From Clostridioides mangenotii TR (GTDB taxonomy: Bacteria; Bacillota; Clostridia; Peptostreptococcales; Peptostreptococcaceae), in assembly GCF_000498755.1 (NCBI RefSeq), contig NZ_AXUS01000013.1, positions 1 through 64,000 on the forward strand: a DNA stretch of 64,000 bases. Direction: 5' to 3'. Below, piece by piece: positions 9,749 through 18,602 of this stretch. A program made the translations under genes and the position numbers. Numbering within the stretch: position 1 is the stretch's first letter; every line of letters begins with the position of its first letter. The notes below the pieces were generated by a model. That model searched no databases, had not been told where the DNA came from, and saw nothing but the letters and a program-made list of their open reading frames with translations.

Positions 9749-9898
9749 CGCTTATTTATTGGTAAATGATAAAGGAGAGACTATACATCCATCAAGGTGT
9801 ACTATTTTTGGAGAAGAAGAAAAAGAATTAAAAAAAATATAATGAAATTATAGAAGAGTCTTATACTAAGGCTCTTATTAATATTTAATACCGGAGGT
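9729..9898 (+). pseudogene. Unidentified degraded coding fragment
   Basis: A frame reads ALPNLPFAYLLVNDKGETIH then PSRCTIFGEEEKELKK, and after a one-base slip YNEIIEESYTKALINI and a stop. The composition looks like the C-terminal end of a real protein, but I do not recognise the family. It could be the lost 3' end of the interrupted radical SAM gene or another piece of the decayed element. It lacks its own start and ribosome binding site. Confidence 0.35.
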
Positions 9899-10156
9899 AT
9901 TTTTGGAAGATTTCGTTGCACAATGTAAACATTGGGGCAGTATTATTGTAGTGTATGTTTTATTTAAAAATACGTAAGATGAAAAAAAGAAAGTTAGGGC
10001 AATATATAAACAGAGTGTTAGACATTTACGAAAACAACAAAACAATTCGCCGAATGTATACATGCTCTTAGTTTGGGAGTTGAAAATTTAGACGAAGAAA
10101 ATAACCGTATCGAAAGAAGTTTGATACTTTTATTGGTATTAAGGAGGAAGAAATTA

Positions 10157-10987
10157 ATGAAAATAGCAATTACAGTAGGGCATAGTATATTAAAAAAAGG
10201 TTTGTGTACAAGTGCTGATGGACTAATCAACGAATACCAATACTGTAAAACAATAGCGCCTATCTTAGCAGATATATTAATAAAAGAAGGACATGCATTA
10301 GATGTAATAATCTGTCCTGAAAGACAATTTATTAGTAAAAATCAAGAGAGAACATATAAATTACCTCGTATAAATGGCAAGAAGTACGACCTAGTAATAG
10401 AGTTACACCTTAATAGCTATAATAGTAGTGCTAAAGGTACAGAGGTACTATACTGTTCAAATATAGGCAAGATGTATGCACAAAGAGTAGTAAATAAGTT
10501 AGGTACAGTATTTACTAGTAGAGGTGTAAAAGATAGTCCGGATCTATATATGTTAAATAGTACAGATTGCCCTGCAATCATTATTGAAACATTCTTCTGT
10601 GATAATAAAGAAGACTATGCGATAGCTACAAAATTGGGTTATGGGGAAGTTGCTAAACTAATAGCAGAAGGTATTTTAAATAAATCGATAGAGAGTGAAA
10701 AAAGTAATAACGAAGCTAAGCCACGAACATATGAAAATGCAATAATATATAGTGGAGATAAAGACAAGGCTTTAGCAATAATAATGAAGGAATTTTTACC
10801 AAACTCTACAATAGTAGATATAGCAGACTACAAAAGTTATATGTATAGAAATATCTACGTTATAGGTGATGGTGCTAGCAAAGGATTAGAGAAGTTCCCA
10901 GACAATGTGACTAAGTTTGTTGGTAATGACTTTAAAGATACGTATGGATTGGTTGTTGAGTGGTTAGAAGATAAGAAATTAAAGTAA
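10157..10987 (+). CDS. Phage-type endolysin, N-acetylmuramoyl-L-alanine amidase (Amidase_3)
   Basis: A 276-residue protein that strongly resembles the endolysins of C. difficile phages (CD27L type). The opening MKIAITVGHSILK, and His9, Glu26, His84 and Glu144, fall exactly at the positions I recall for the zinc ligands and catalytic Glu of that family. The N-terminal ~180 residues are the zinc amidase, which cuts between MurNAc and L-Ala. The C-terminal ~80 residues (NAIIYSGDKDKALAIIM to the end) resemble the CD27L-type wall-binding domain. AAGGAGGAAGAAATTA precedes ATG 10157; an in-frame upstream ATG at 10073 lacks such a site. It has no holin or structural neighbours and seems to be a surviving cargo gene of a decayed prophage. 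It has no signal peptide, so release without a holin is unclear. Confidence 0.88.
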   Translation: MKIAITVGHSILKKGLCTSADGLINEYQYCKTIAPILADILIKEGHALDVIICPERQFISKNQERTYKLPRINGKKYDLVIELHLNSYNSSAKGTEVLYCSNIGKMYAQRVVNKLGTVFTSRGVKDSPDLYMLNSTDCPAIIIETFFCDNKEDYAIATKLGYGEVAKLIAEGILNKSIESEKSNNEAKPRTYENAIIYSGDKDKALAIIMKEFLPNSTIVDIADYKSYMYRNIYVIGDGASKGLEKFPDNVTKFVGNDFKDTYGLVVEWLEDKKLK

Positions 10988-10992
10988 ATAGG

Positions 10993-11022
10993 TATAAGGG
11001 TAGCTTCGCTTCTACCCTTATA
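10993..11022. terminator. Hairpin after the endolysin gene
   Basis: TATAAGGGTAG pairs with CTACCCTTATA around a CTTCGCTT loop, 5 bases after the endolysin stop. No T-run follows, so it may act with the convergent gene at 11057 rather than as a strong rho-independent terminator. Confidence 0.6.
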
Positions 11023-11056
11023 CTATATGCATTAATTAATCATTATCATAGTTTTA

Positions 11057-11176
11057 TTAATCTCTGCGACATCTACAACATCTTGAACAACAACCACATC
11101 TGTTACATATGCGCCTTCTTGAAAACCTTCTTCTACAACGTGAACATCTTATACAAGAAATGAAAAATCTATCCAT
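11057..11176 (-). CDS. Cys/Arg-rich peptide, 39 residues
   Basis: After AAAGGAGGGTGTTTAT an ATG at 11176 opens MDRFFISCIRCSRCRRRF, continuing with CNRCGCC and CCRCRRD to the stop. I count 10 Cys and 14 Arg in 39 residues, with CxxC and CC pairs. I do not recognise the family. The composition would suit a metal-binding or disulfide-cross-linked coat-type peptide, or a nucleic-acid-binding one, but this is inference. The frame stays open upstream to 11260, but the ribosome binding site picks the internal ATG. It faces the endolysin gene across a hairpin. Confidence 0.6.
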   Translation of the reverse strand: MDRFFISCIRCSRCRRRFSRRRICNRCGCCSRCCRCRRD

Positions 11177-11664
11177 ATAAACACCCTCCTTTAATATAAA
11201 AGTATAATAGAGTAAAACACCCTTGTATAAAAATACATATCTTTGACCATTACTACTCATAGTTGATTTGTAGGGATGTATTCGATAAGGAATTTATCAA
11301 ATATAAATGGTAAAATTAACTTAAATAGTTGTGACAAAAGGGTAATTCACTCATTCACTTAAAAACATAATTCATATAATACAGTGGATTATATTCTTGT
11401 CCACTGATATATAATATGAAATTTTTATCGAAAAAGTGAAAAATATATATAAGTTTGTTGAAGTTATTGAATCGTATAAGCATTTTTCTTACATTACTAG
11501 CTCTTTTATTATGCAAAATAACCTACCATGTCCATACTAAATAGGTATTAAAGCTATTTTTATTAATGATTTTTTATTTTAAATTTAAAAATGCATCAAA
11601 AATGTATATAAACAAACAATAAATATAACTTAATTAAAAATATCATGTAATGAGAGGTAAAATA
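11177..11664. other. Intergenic stretch ahead of splB
   Basis: About 490 bases with no gene I can support. It is AT-rich and contains short inverted repeats around TTCATATAATACAGTGG and CCACTGATATATAATATG (about 11370-11418) whose role I cannot assign. Promoters for the Cys/Arg-rich peptide gene (minus) and splB (plus, probably sporulation-controlled) should lie here; I see no convincing consensus for either. Confidence 0.45.
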
Positions 11665-12687
11665 ATGTTTAATCCTGAAAGAGTTATATTTGAAAAAGGA
11701 GCAATAGATACATATGTTGGAAAAAATATATATAACAAAATAAAAGATAATCCAGATATTGAAATTATAAATGCAAGCTCAAATAAAATTAAAAGTCACA
11801 TTCCAGGAGAAAATTTATATGAACAATACAGATTTGGGAAAGAAACTTTAGTAGTTGGTGAACGTAAAAGTTTAAAATTTCAAACATGTAAACCCTCAGC
11901 AAACTATCAATTGCCGCTAGTTAGCGGATGTATGGGAAGATGTGAGTATTGTTACTTAAATACACAATTAGGGGACAAGCCTTTTGTAAAAGTCTTTGTA
12001 AATATCGATGATGTTTTAAAGAAAGCAAAACAATATATAGATGAAAGATCACCGGCTATAACTATATTTGAAGGTGCTGCAACATCAGATCCCGTACCGC
12101 TTGAGCCTTATACTAATTCACTAAAGCAAACTATAGAATTTTTTGGGAAAGAAGAAAAAGGAAGATTTAGATTTGTTACTAAATATAACGATATAAATAC
12201 TCTATTAGATGCAAAACATAATAATCATACTGAAATTAGATTTAGTATAAACACACCTAGGATAATAGATACTTATGAACATCATACTGCATCTGCTAAT
12301 AAAAGAATTGAAGCAGCTGTGAAGGTTGCTAAAGCTGGATATAAAGTAGGTTTTATAATAGCACCTGTGTTTCTTTATGAAAATTGGCAAAGTGACTATA
12401 TTAATTTGATTAAAAGTATAAAAGAAAAACTACCTAAAGATTTTGATCAAGAAATTATATTTGAGGTTATATCACACAGATATACAACCAAAGCTAAAAA
12501 TAGAATACTTCAAATATTCCCAGATACCACAATACCTATGGAAGATGGAGATAGAAAGTTTAAATATGGTCAATTCGGATATGGAAAATATGTTTATACA
12601 AAAGATGAATTGGCTGAAATGAAAGCGTTTTTCCTTTTAGAAATTAAAAATATATTTCCTAATGGAATTATAAAATATGTAATCTAA
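11665..12687 (+). CDS. splB: Spore photoproduct lyase
   Basis: A 340-residue radical SAM enzyme that repairs 5-thyminyl-5,6-dihydrothymine in germinating spores. The cluster motif CMGRCEYC is at Cys89, Cys93 and Cys96, followed by RFVTKY, RFSINTP and RIEAAVKVAKAGYKVGFI, all typical of SplB. GAGAGGTAAAATA precedes ATG 11665; the ATG at 11650 is within the ribosome binding site. The region aligned from memory with B. subtilis Cys141 (FEASCTSD) reads FEGAATSD here, so that cysteine is replaced by Ala, while an extra Cys75 (TCKPS) is present. It is monocistronic and implies that the organism sporulates. Confidence 0.93.
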   Translation: MFNPERVIFEKGAIDTYVGKNIYNKIKDNPDIEIINASSNKIKSHIPGENLYEQYRFGKETLVVGERKSLKFQTCKPSANYQLPLVSGCMGRCEYCYLNTQLGDKPFVKVFVNIDDVLKKAKQYIDERSPAITIFEGAATSDPVPLEPYTNSLKQTIEFFGKEEKGRFRFVTKYNDINTLLDAKHNNHTEIRFSINTPRIIDTYEHHTASANKRIEAAVKVAKAGYKVGFIIAPVFLYENWQSDYINLIKSIKEKLPKDFDQEIIFEVISHRYTTKAKNRILQIFPDTTIPMEDGDRKFKYGQFGYGKYVYTKDELAEMKAFFLLEIKNIFPNGIIKYVI

Positions 12688-12884
12688 TAATTACTAGTTT
12701 AATATAAATTTTCAAGTAAAACTATATATGAATCTAACAAAGAGAGACTATAGTTATGAACACAGAATTTAGAATACACATTATAGTATTCTATAGTTTG
12801 ATTTGTCAATTTTAAATATACGTTTTTATAATATGTAATTAAAATTTAAAAATCAGATAAATAAAGTCATTAGAACATCTAAAC

Positions 12885-12928
12885 AAGCTATTTATAAAAG
12901 TTGTTGATAGAAATTTCATAAATAGCTT
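12885..12928 (+). terminator. Hairpin upstream of copA
   Basis: Left arm about 12885-12895 (AAGCTATTTAT) and right arm 12918-12928 (ATAAATAGCTT) form an 11-base stem that ends at the copA -35 element. It may terminate transcription coming from splB or be part of copA control. Confidence 0.45.
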
Positions 12929-12956
12929 GATTAAAGATACCCATAGGGGGTATAAT
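12927..12956 (+). promoter_or_regulatory. copA promoter with CsoR-type operator
   Basis: TTGATT (12927-12932), an 18-base spacer and TATAAT (12951-12956). The spacer carries ATACCCATAGGGGGTAT (12937-12953), an imperfect palindrome with C- and G-runs like the operators of the copper-sensing repressor CsoR, which should block RNA polymerase until Cu(I) binds. No csoR gene is in this window. Confidence 0.75.
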
Positions 12957-12992
12957 TAGATAAAGGTTATCATTTAGAAAGGAGTGGATGTT

Positions 12993-15482
12993 ATGAGTTC
13001 AAATAATATAACAGAAACATATAAAATAACAGGGATGACATGTGCAGCATGTGCAAAGGCTGTAGAAAGAACTGTACGCAAGCTCGAGGGAGTATCCGAT
13101 CAAAGTGTAAATATAGCTACAGAGAAATTAAAGATCGAATACAATAAAGAAAAAGTTGGGTTTGATGATATAAAAAAAGCTATAGAAAAAGCTGGTTATG
13201 GAGTTATAGAAGAAGAAACTAACAAGAAAATCGATATGAAAATAGGAGGAATGACTTGTGCAGCTTGTTCTAAGGCTGTTGAAAGAGTAGTCAAAAAGCT
13301 AGATGGTGTAGACAGCGTAAATGTAAACATAGCTACTGAAAAAGCAAGTATAAACTACGATCCATCAAAAGTTAGACTTTCTCAAATTAAAGCTGCTATA
13401 ACTAAAGCTGGATACGATCCAATTGATGAAGTTAAAAATAATATAGCTCAAGACGAGGATAAGATAAGAAAAGAAAAAGAAATGAAATCATTATTCAATA
13501 AGTTTATAGTAGCAATTGTATTTGCTATTCCTCTGTTTTATATAGCTATGGGACCTATGGTTATGAAGCCTATAGGGCCTTGGCCAGTTCCAGAGATAAT
13601 AAATCCAATGACAAATACATTAAATTACGCGTTAGTTCAATTAGTACTAGTAATCCCTATAATGATTGCAGGATATAAATTTTATATAAATGGATTTAAA
13701 TCGCTTATAAATTTAAGCCCAAATATGGATACGCTAGTTGCAATAGGGACATCAGCAGCATTTTTATACAGTCTTTTTACTACTTATCAAATAGCTAATA
13801 ATCGTGTATTAGAAATGCACCATCATCAACTTTATTTCGAAAGTGCAGGTATAATTATCGCACTTATACTTCTTGGTAAGTACTTAGAATCTAGATCTAA
13901 AGGCAGAACATCAGAAGCAATTAAAAAACTTATGGGACTTCAGCCAAAGACTGCAATAGTATTAATAGATGGTAAAGAAGTTGAGACTTTGATTGAAGAA
14001 GTTGAAGTTGGAGATATAATACTTGTAAAACCAGGCAGTAAGATACCCGTTGATGGTATAGTTTTAGATGGATATACATCTGTAGATGAGTCAATGCTTA
14101 CAGGAGAGAGTTTACCTGTAGAGAAAAAAGTTGGAGATGCAGTAACTGGTGCAAGTATAAATAAAAATGGTACTATCCAATTTGAAGCTAAAAAGGTTGG
14201 AAGCGATACGGCTCTTGCTCAAATAATTCAATTAGTTGAGGATGCTCAAGGAGAAAAAGCGCCAATAGCTAAATTAGCAGATGTAGTATCTGGATATTTT
14301 GTACCTACAGTAATAGCTATAGCTTTAGTATCTTCAATTCTTTGGTATTTTGTTGGAGGAAAAGATATAGTATTCGCCTTAACAATTTTTATATCGATTT
14401 TAGTAATAGCTTGCCCATGTGCACTTGGCCTTGCAACACCTACTGCAATAATGGTCGGTACAGGAAAAGGTGCAGAAAATGGAATTCTTATAAAAGGTGG
14501 GGAAGCTCTAGAGTCTACTCACAAAATACAAACTGTAGTGTTTGATAAGACAGGAACTATAACAGAGGGAAAACCAAAAGTTACCGATGTTGTAGTAAAC
14601 AATGTAGATGAAGATTATTTAATACAATTAGCATCAAGTGCAGAAAAAGGTTCTGAACATCCCCTTGGAGAAGCCATAGTTAAATACGGTGAAGATAAGG
14701 GATTAGACGTTCTTAAAGTAGATGATTTCAAAGCTTTACCTGGATTTGGTATACAAGTAAAAATAGATAATAAAGTAGTTGTTCTTGGAAATAAAAAGCT
14801 TATGTTGAATGAAAATGTAGACTTTGAAGGTCTATCAGAAAGATCTGATGAACTTGCATCCCAAGGTAAGACACCTATGTATATCGCTGTAGATGGGAAG
14901 CTTGCAGGAATTATAGCAGTTGCTGATGTTGTAAAAGAGAGTAGTAAAAAAGCTATCGAAAAACTGCACAGTATGGGAATACAAGTAGCAATGCTTACAG
15001 GAGATAATGTTAAAACAGCAAATGCTATAGCAAAACAAGTAGGTATAGATGTGGTTTTAGCAGAGGTATTGCCAGAAGATAAATCTAAAGAGGTTGAAAA
15101 TCTACAATTACAAGGAAAATTTGTTGCAATGGTTGGAGATGGAATAAATGATGCACCAGCTCTTGCAAAAGCTGATATAGGTATTGCAATAGGAAGTGGT
15201 ACTGATGTAGCTATTGAATCAGCAGATATAGTTCTTATGAAGAGCGACTTAATGGATGTACCAGCAGCTATCAGACTAAGTGATGAGACTATAAAAAATA
15301 TTAAACAAAACTTATTCTGGGCATTTGGTTACAATACTATTGGTATACCAGTAGCAGCGGGACTTCTTTATATGTTTGGAGGACCTCTTCTTAATCCAAT
15401 GATTGCAGCAGCAGCTATGAGTTTGAGTTCAGTATCAGTTGTTACAAATGCACTTAGACTTAAAAATAGAGAAATATACTAA
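12993..15482 (+). CDS. copA: Cu(+)-exporting P1B-type ATPase
   Basis: An 829-residue heavy-metal P-type ATPase that exports Cu(I) across the cell membrane. Two N-terminal metal-binding domains each carry GMTCAAC (near residues 15 and 85). Membrane helices follow, then the TGE actuator loop (LTGES), the ion-site CPC in IACPCALG, the phosphorylation motif DKTGT, the SEHPLG nucleotide-site His-Pro, and [13 protein letters not shown] with the C-terminal YN and MSSVS-type sequences indicates copper rather than zinc. AAAGGAG fits ATG 12993 better than the ATG at 12984. No copZ chaperone is adjacent. Expression should be induced by copper through the CsoR-like box. Confidence 0.96.
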   Translation: MSSNNITETYKITGMTCAACAKAVERTVRKLEGVSDQSVNIATEKLKIEYNKEKVGFDDIKKAIEKAGYGVIEEETNKKIDMKIGGMTCAACSKAVERVVKKLDGVDSVNVNIATEKASINYDPSKVRLSQIKAAITKAGYDPIDEVKNNIAQDEDKIRKEKEMKSLFNKFIVAIVFAIPLFYIAMGPMVMKPIGPWPVPEIINPMTNTLNYALVQLVLVIPIMIAGYKFYINGFKSLINLSPNMDTLVAIGTSAAFLYSLFTTYQIANNRVLEMHHHQLYFESAGIIIALILLGKYLESRSKGRTSEAIKKLMGLQPKTAIVLIDGKEVETLIEEVEVGDIILVKPGSKIPVDGIVLDGYTSVDESMLTGESLPVEKKVGDAVTGASINKNGTIQFEAKKVGSDTALAQIIQLVEDAQGEKAPIAKLADVVSGYFVPTVIAIALVSSILWYFVGGKDIVFALTIFISILVIACPCALGLATPTAIMVGTGKGAENGILIKGGEALESTHKIQTVVFDKTGTITEGKPKVTDVVVNNVDEDYLIQLASSAEKGSEHPLGEAIVKYGEDKGLDVLKVDDFKALPGFGIQVKIDNKVVVLGNKKLMLNENVDFEGLSERSDELASQGKTPMYIAVDGKLAGIIAVADVVKESSKKAIEKLHSMGIQVAMLTGDNVKTANAIAKQVGIDVVLAEVLPEDKSKEVENLQLQGKFVAMVGDGINDAPALAKADIGIAIGSGTDVAIESADIVLMKSDLMDVPAAIRLSDETIKNIKQNLFWAFGYNTIGIPVAAGLLYMFGGPLLNPMIAAAAMSLSSVSVVTNALRLKNREIY

Positions 15483-15521
15483 AAATAGTGAATAAAATTT
15501 AAAAAATTACAAATAAAAGTG

Positions 15522-15574
15522 GGGCTGTCGCAAAAGTATAGAATAAGTACTTTTGTGACAGCCCTTGTATTTTG
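15522..15574 (+). terminator. Terminator of copA
   Basis: A 17-base stem: GGGCTGTCGCAAAAGTA (15522-15538) against TACTTTTGTGACAGCCC (15548-15564), then TTGTATTTT. Confidence 0.88.
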
Positions 15575-15674
15575 CAGATTTCTTTATTAAAAGATTGTTT
15601 TATTTTCATATAAAGTTCATAAAAATAGTGTACAATGGAACTGATTTATATTTTTTATAGAAAGGAATGATACT

Positions 15675-16343
15675 ATGAATTCATCCATACTTGTAATAGA
15701 AGATGATTCCAGTATCCAAGAGCTGATAGTAGAGTTTCTGACAGCTGAAGGGTATGAAGTAGACTTTGCGAATGATGGTCTTGAAGGAATTCAAAAATTT
15801 AAAAAGGGAAATTACAATTTAATAATTTTAGATATAATGATGCCAAATTTAGATGGATATAGTGTTTGTAAAATGATAAGGCAGACATCAAGTGTCCCTA
15901 TAATATTCTTAACAGCTTTAACTCAGGAGACAGATCAATTAAAAGGGTTTGAATTAGAGTGTGACGATTACATTACCAAACCGTTTTCATTTAACCTCTT
16001 GGTTAAGAGAGTTGAAGCCGTTTTAAGAAGAAGCAATAAAATAATGAACGAGAAATTTTTAGTATTTGAAAAATTAAAGTTAGATTTAAATACCTATGAG
16101 GCGGAAGTAGATGGAAATGCTGTGGAACTTACTTTAAAGGAGTTTAATATTTTAAAAGATTTAATAGAAAAATACCCTCAAGTTATAACTAGAGAAGGTC
16201 TGCTCGACAGCATATGGGGTTACGACTATTATGGTGATACGAGAATAGTTGATGCTCACATTAAAAATATAAGAAAAAAAATATTATTACCGTACATCAA
16301 AACAGTAAAAGGAATAGGATACACACTTGAGAAGGATATTTGA
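15675..16343 (+). CDS. OmpR/PhoB-family response regulator
   Basis: A 222-residue response regulator. The receiver domain (1-115) has the acidic pair ED-D at residues 9-11, phosphoacceptor Asp53 in LDIMMP, and the Lys in YITKPFS. The winged-helix output domain (about 130-220) ends with VDAHIKNIRKKI and VKGIGYTLE. AAAGGAATGATACT precedes ATG. It overlaps the sensor kinase gene by 17 bases, so the two are translationally coupled. The targets are not known; copA upstream has its own operator, whereas the small-protein genes at 17.9-18.3 kb are possible targets. Confidence 0.94.
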   Translation: MNSSILVIEDDSSIQELIVEFLTAEGYEVDFANDGLEGIQKFKKGNYNLIILDIMMPNLDGYSVCKMIRQTSSVPIIFLTALTQETDQLKGFELECDDYITKPFSFNLLVKRVEAVLRRSNKIMNEKFLVFEKLKLDLNTYEAEVDGNAVELTLKEFNILKDLIEKYPQVITREGLLDSIWGYDYYGDTRIVDAHIKNIRKKILLPYIKTVKGIGYTLEKDI

Positions 16344-17592
16344 TAAATGGGAAAAGATGAGCATTAAATACAAGTTATTTTCTATAACTACAAGTTTGCT
16401 ATTGGGACTAGCACTTGCAATATATTTAATACTTTATTTTATGTTACCATCTTATTATCATGAATATAAAATAGACTCATTAGAAGGTCAGTTACAGTAT
16501 TTGACTAAGACATCATCTAGTGACGACATAGGTGTTTTAGAAGAAAAATTATACTATATGGCAAAAGATCAGAACTTGGCGATATTATTAAAAGACCATA
16601 ATGGTAGAGTTGTCTACGGAAAAAATGAAGTGGTACTACTTAAATACAGTAGATATATGTCTAGTAATATAAATGATGAATACAGGGTAACAATGCCGAT
16701 TAGTACTTCAGATTCAGTAGACGCTTATACACTAGAAATAATAATGCCTCTACAGCCTATAGATGAAGCAAGTGAAGTAATTAGAAAGCTTATGCCGTAT
16801 ATAATTGCAGTAGCTATAATAATCGCTGTTATAGGAGCCTTTATTTACTCAAATGTAATTACAAAGCCTCTGATAGATATTATTGAGATTGAAAGAAAGC
16901 AGGAAAATAAACGTAAAGATTTTGTAGCTACAATATCACATGAATTAAAAACTCCAATAACCATAATAAGTGGTCAGATAGAAGGTATGATTTATAATGT
17001 TGGAAAATATAGCGATAGGGATACGTATCTTAAAAAATCCTACGACTGTACACAAGAGCTTAAAGATCTAGTAGATGAAATGATAGAAATTTCAAAGATG
17101 GAAATTCTAGACCAAGATCTGAGCCTTGGAAATGAAAATAGGCAGATGATAAATATGAGCAAACTACTTCAAGATTTAGTAAAAAGACAATTGTTCCTTA
17201 TTGAAGAGAAAAATATAGAGACAGTTTTAGCTATACAAGATGAAGTAACAGTTCTTGTCAATACTGAAAGAATTTCAAGAGCAATAAACAATATAATAAA
17301 CAATGCTATAAAATATACTCCGGACAGTGAAAAGATATTTGTTAAATTGTATAAGAAAAATAACGCAAGAGCAATATTAGAAGTAGAAAACACAGGTGTC
17401 ACTATAGAGAAAAAATACCTAGAAGAAATATTTACACCGTTTTATAGAATTGAAAAATCTAGATCTAGAAAGACTGGTGGAAGTGGATTAGGACTTTATA
17501 TTGTAAGTCAAATTCTTAAGGGTCACGGTTTTGACTACTGTATGAAAAACAAAGAAAATTCGGTTGTTTTTAGGATTGAATTTAAAATTTAA
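16327..17592 (+). CDS. Sensor histidine kinase
   Basis: A 421-residue membrane sensor kinase. Helix 1 (about residues 20-43) and helix 2 (about 155-178) bracket an extracytoplasmic sensor of about 110 residues. The HisKA box has the phospho-His in FVATISHELKTPITI, and the HATPase has NNIINNAIKYTPDS, then TGGSGLGLYIV. The longest frame starts with TTG at 16327 (AGGAT upstream); ATG at 16357 is an alternative that would remove 10 residues. It is the partner of the overlapping response regulator. The signal cannot be read from the sequence. Confidence 0.92.
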   Translation: MRRIFDKWEKMSIKYKLFSITTSLLLGLALAIYLILYFMLPSYYHEYKIDSLEGQLQYLTKTSSSDDIGVLEEKLYYMAKDQNLAILLKDHNGRVVYGKNEVVLLKYSRYMSSNINDEYRVTMPISTSDSVDAYTLEIIMPLQPIDEASEVIRKLMPYIIAVAIIIAVIGAFIYSNVITKPLIDIIEIERKQENKRKDFVATISHELKTPITIISGQIEGMIYNVGKYSDRDTYLKKSYDCTQELKDLVDEMIEISKMEILDQDLSLGNENRQMINMSKLLQDLVKRQLFLIEEKNIETVLAIQDEVTVLVNTERISRAINNIINNAIKYTPDSEKIFVKLYKKNNARAILEVENTGVTIEKKYLEEIFTPFYRIEKSRSRKTGGSGLGLYIVSQILKGHGFDYCMKNKENSVVFRIEFKI

Positions 17593-17707
17593 TATGTTTC
17601 AATACATTTTCATATTAAAATCACAATAAATTCACATACTAGATGTATTATATACTCAAGTAAGAGAAATATTGCTAACTTAAAACCATAATAATAATAC
17701 CCTAAGT

Positions 17708-17753
17708 ATAGTGATAGTTATCCCTCACATCCTCAATAAATAACTATCACTAT
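17708..17753 (+). repeat. Inverted repeat after the two-component genes
   Basis: ATAGTGATAGTTAT (17708-17721) and ATAACTATCACTAT (17740-17753) are perfect 14-base arms with an 18-base loop. There is no T-run, and another hairpin with a T-run follows within 10 bases, so this may be a regulatory or processing structure or a first, weak terminator. Confidence 0.65.
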
Positions 17754-17759
17754 GCAAAA

Positions 17760-17822
17760 GAATTAGCTGTATCACAATGATTTATAAATTATAAGTCGTC
17801 GTGATACAGCTAATTCTTTTTT
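17760..17822 (+). terminator. Terminator after the two-component genes
   Basis: GAATTAGCTGTATCAC (17760-17775) pairs perfectly with GTGATACAGCTAATTC (17801-17816) and is followed by six T. Confidence 0.88.
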
Positions 17823-17908
17823 GAAATTAATAAATTTTTGTAAATAAAGATAATAATCTTGGACACCATATTATTAAGAAATAAATTTCTTTATAGGAGG
17901 TGTTATAA

Positions 17909-18082
17909 ATGGACAAAATGAAAAAGAGTATGAAAAACATGCAAAAAGATCTAAAAAAAGGTATGAAAAAGACAACAAATGCAGTTAAGGATACAGCAGA
18001 AGACTTAATGGACACAGCAGAAGATGCAATGAGAACTATGGAAATGAAAAAAGATAATATGATGTCTAACAAGAGAAAGTAA
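17909..18082 (+). CDS. Small lysine/methionine-rich helical protein, 57 residues
   Basis: ATG at 17909 follows ATAGGAGGTGTTATAA, a strong ribosome binding site. The product begins MDKMKKSMKNMQKDLKKGMK, has a central repeat (KDTAEDLMDTAEDAM), and ends in NKRK. It is predicted to be one long amphipathic helix, highly basic at both ends, with no signal peptide or membrane segment. I do not know the family; the pattern is loosely like phasin, YtxH or LEA-type stress proteins. It precedes a second small charged-protein gene by 36 bases and is likely cotranscribed with it. Confidence 0.7.
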   Translation: MDKMKKSMKNMQKDLKKGMKKTTNAVKDTAEDLMDTAEDAMRTMEMKKDNMMSNKRK

Positions 18083-18118
18083 AAAATATAGTTTACTATA
18101 GATTAGGAGATGTCAAAA

Positions 18119-18331
18119 ATGGCAAAAATGAATAAAAATAAAAATAAAATGAAAAGTTCTGATAAAAGAGATCTAGAAGAAAAACTAGTACTAGAATCAA
18201 GGGATCCCGCAGAATTATTAATGACTAATGTTGAAGATGCAAAGAAAATGATGAATGCAAAACAAGACGCTAAACTTACAAATTTAGACAAAAAACGTAT
18301 AGTCAACGATACTATGGGAGAAATGAAGTAG
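18119..18331 (+). CDS. Small charged protein, 70 residues
   Basis: GATTAGGAGATGTCAAAA precedes ATG 18119 at proper spacing; an ATG at 18110 touches the ribosome binding site and is less likely. The product is Lys/Met-rich at the N-terminus (MAKMNKNKNKMK), then acidic and helical (DLEEKLVLESRDPAELLMTN, VEDAKKMMNAKQDAKL) and ends GEMK. It is soluble, and I do not recognise the family. It forms a pair with the 57-residue gene, closed by a terminator at 18401. Confidence 0.7.
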   Translation: MAKMNKNKNKMKSSDKRDLEEKLVLESRDPAELLMTNVEDAKKMMNAKQDAKLTNLDKKRIVNDTMGEMK

Positions 18332-18400
18332 TTTTAAAGGTAAATTAATTCTTCAGTAGCAAAAAGTTGATAAAGAGTTAAATTAAAGAATAGGAAATAA

Positions 18401-18443
18401 GAAAACTGTTATCTGGAATACGAGATAACAGTTTTCTCGTTTT
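18401..18443 (+). terminator. Terminator after the small-protein pair
   Basis: GAAAACTGTTATCT (18401-18414) and AGATAACAGTTTTC (18423-18436) form a perfect stem, followed by TCGTTTT. Confidence 0.88.
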
Positions 18444-18602
18444 ATGAAAATAGATGTTTTATCCATGGATGTATGTTAGAAATAATAATTTTTGTATATT
18501 AAAGTTTTAAAATATTATAGAATGAATACATAATTTACTTGAATTAAGATGTTATATGTTATATATTAAGTATAACAATGACGATATTGGAGGAGTGATA
18601 GT

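Noticed and set aside
17827-18306. Two hydrophobic minus-strand frames of 81 and 67 residues
   Set aside because: They are antisense to the two small Lys-rich genes. Lys codons read backwards give Phe and Leu, which mimics membrane proteins. The plus-strand frames have clear ribosome binding sites.
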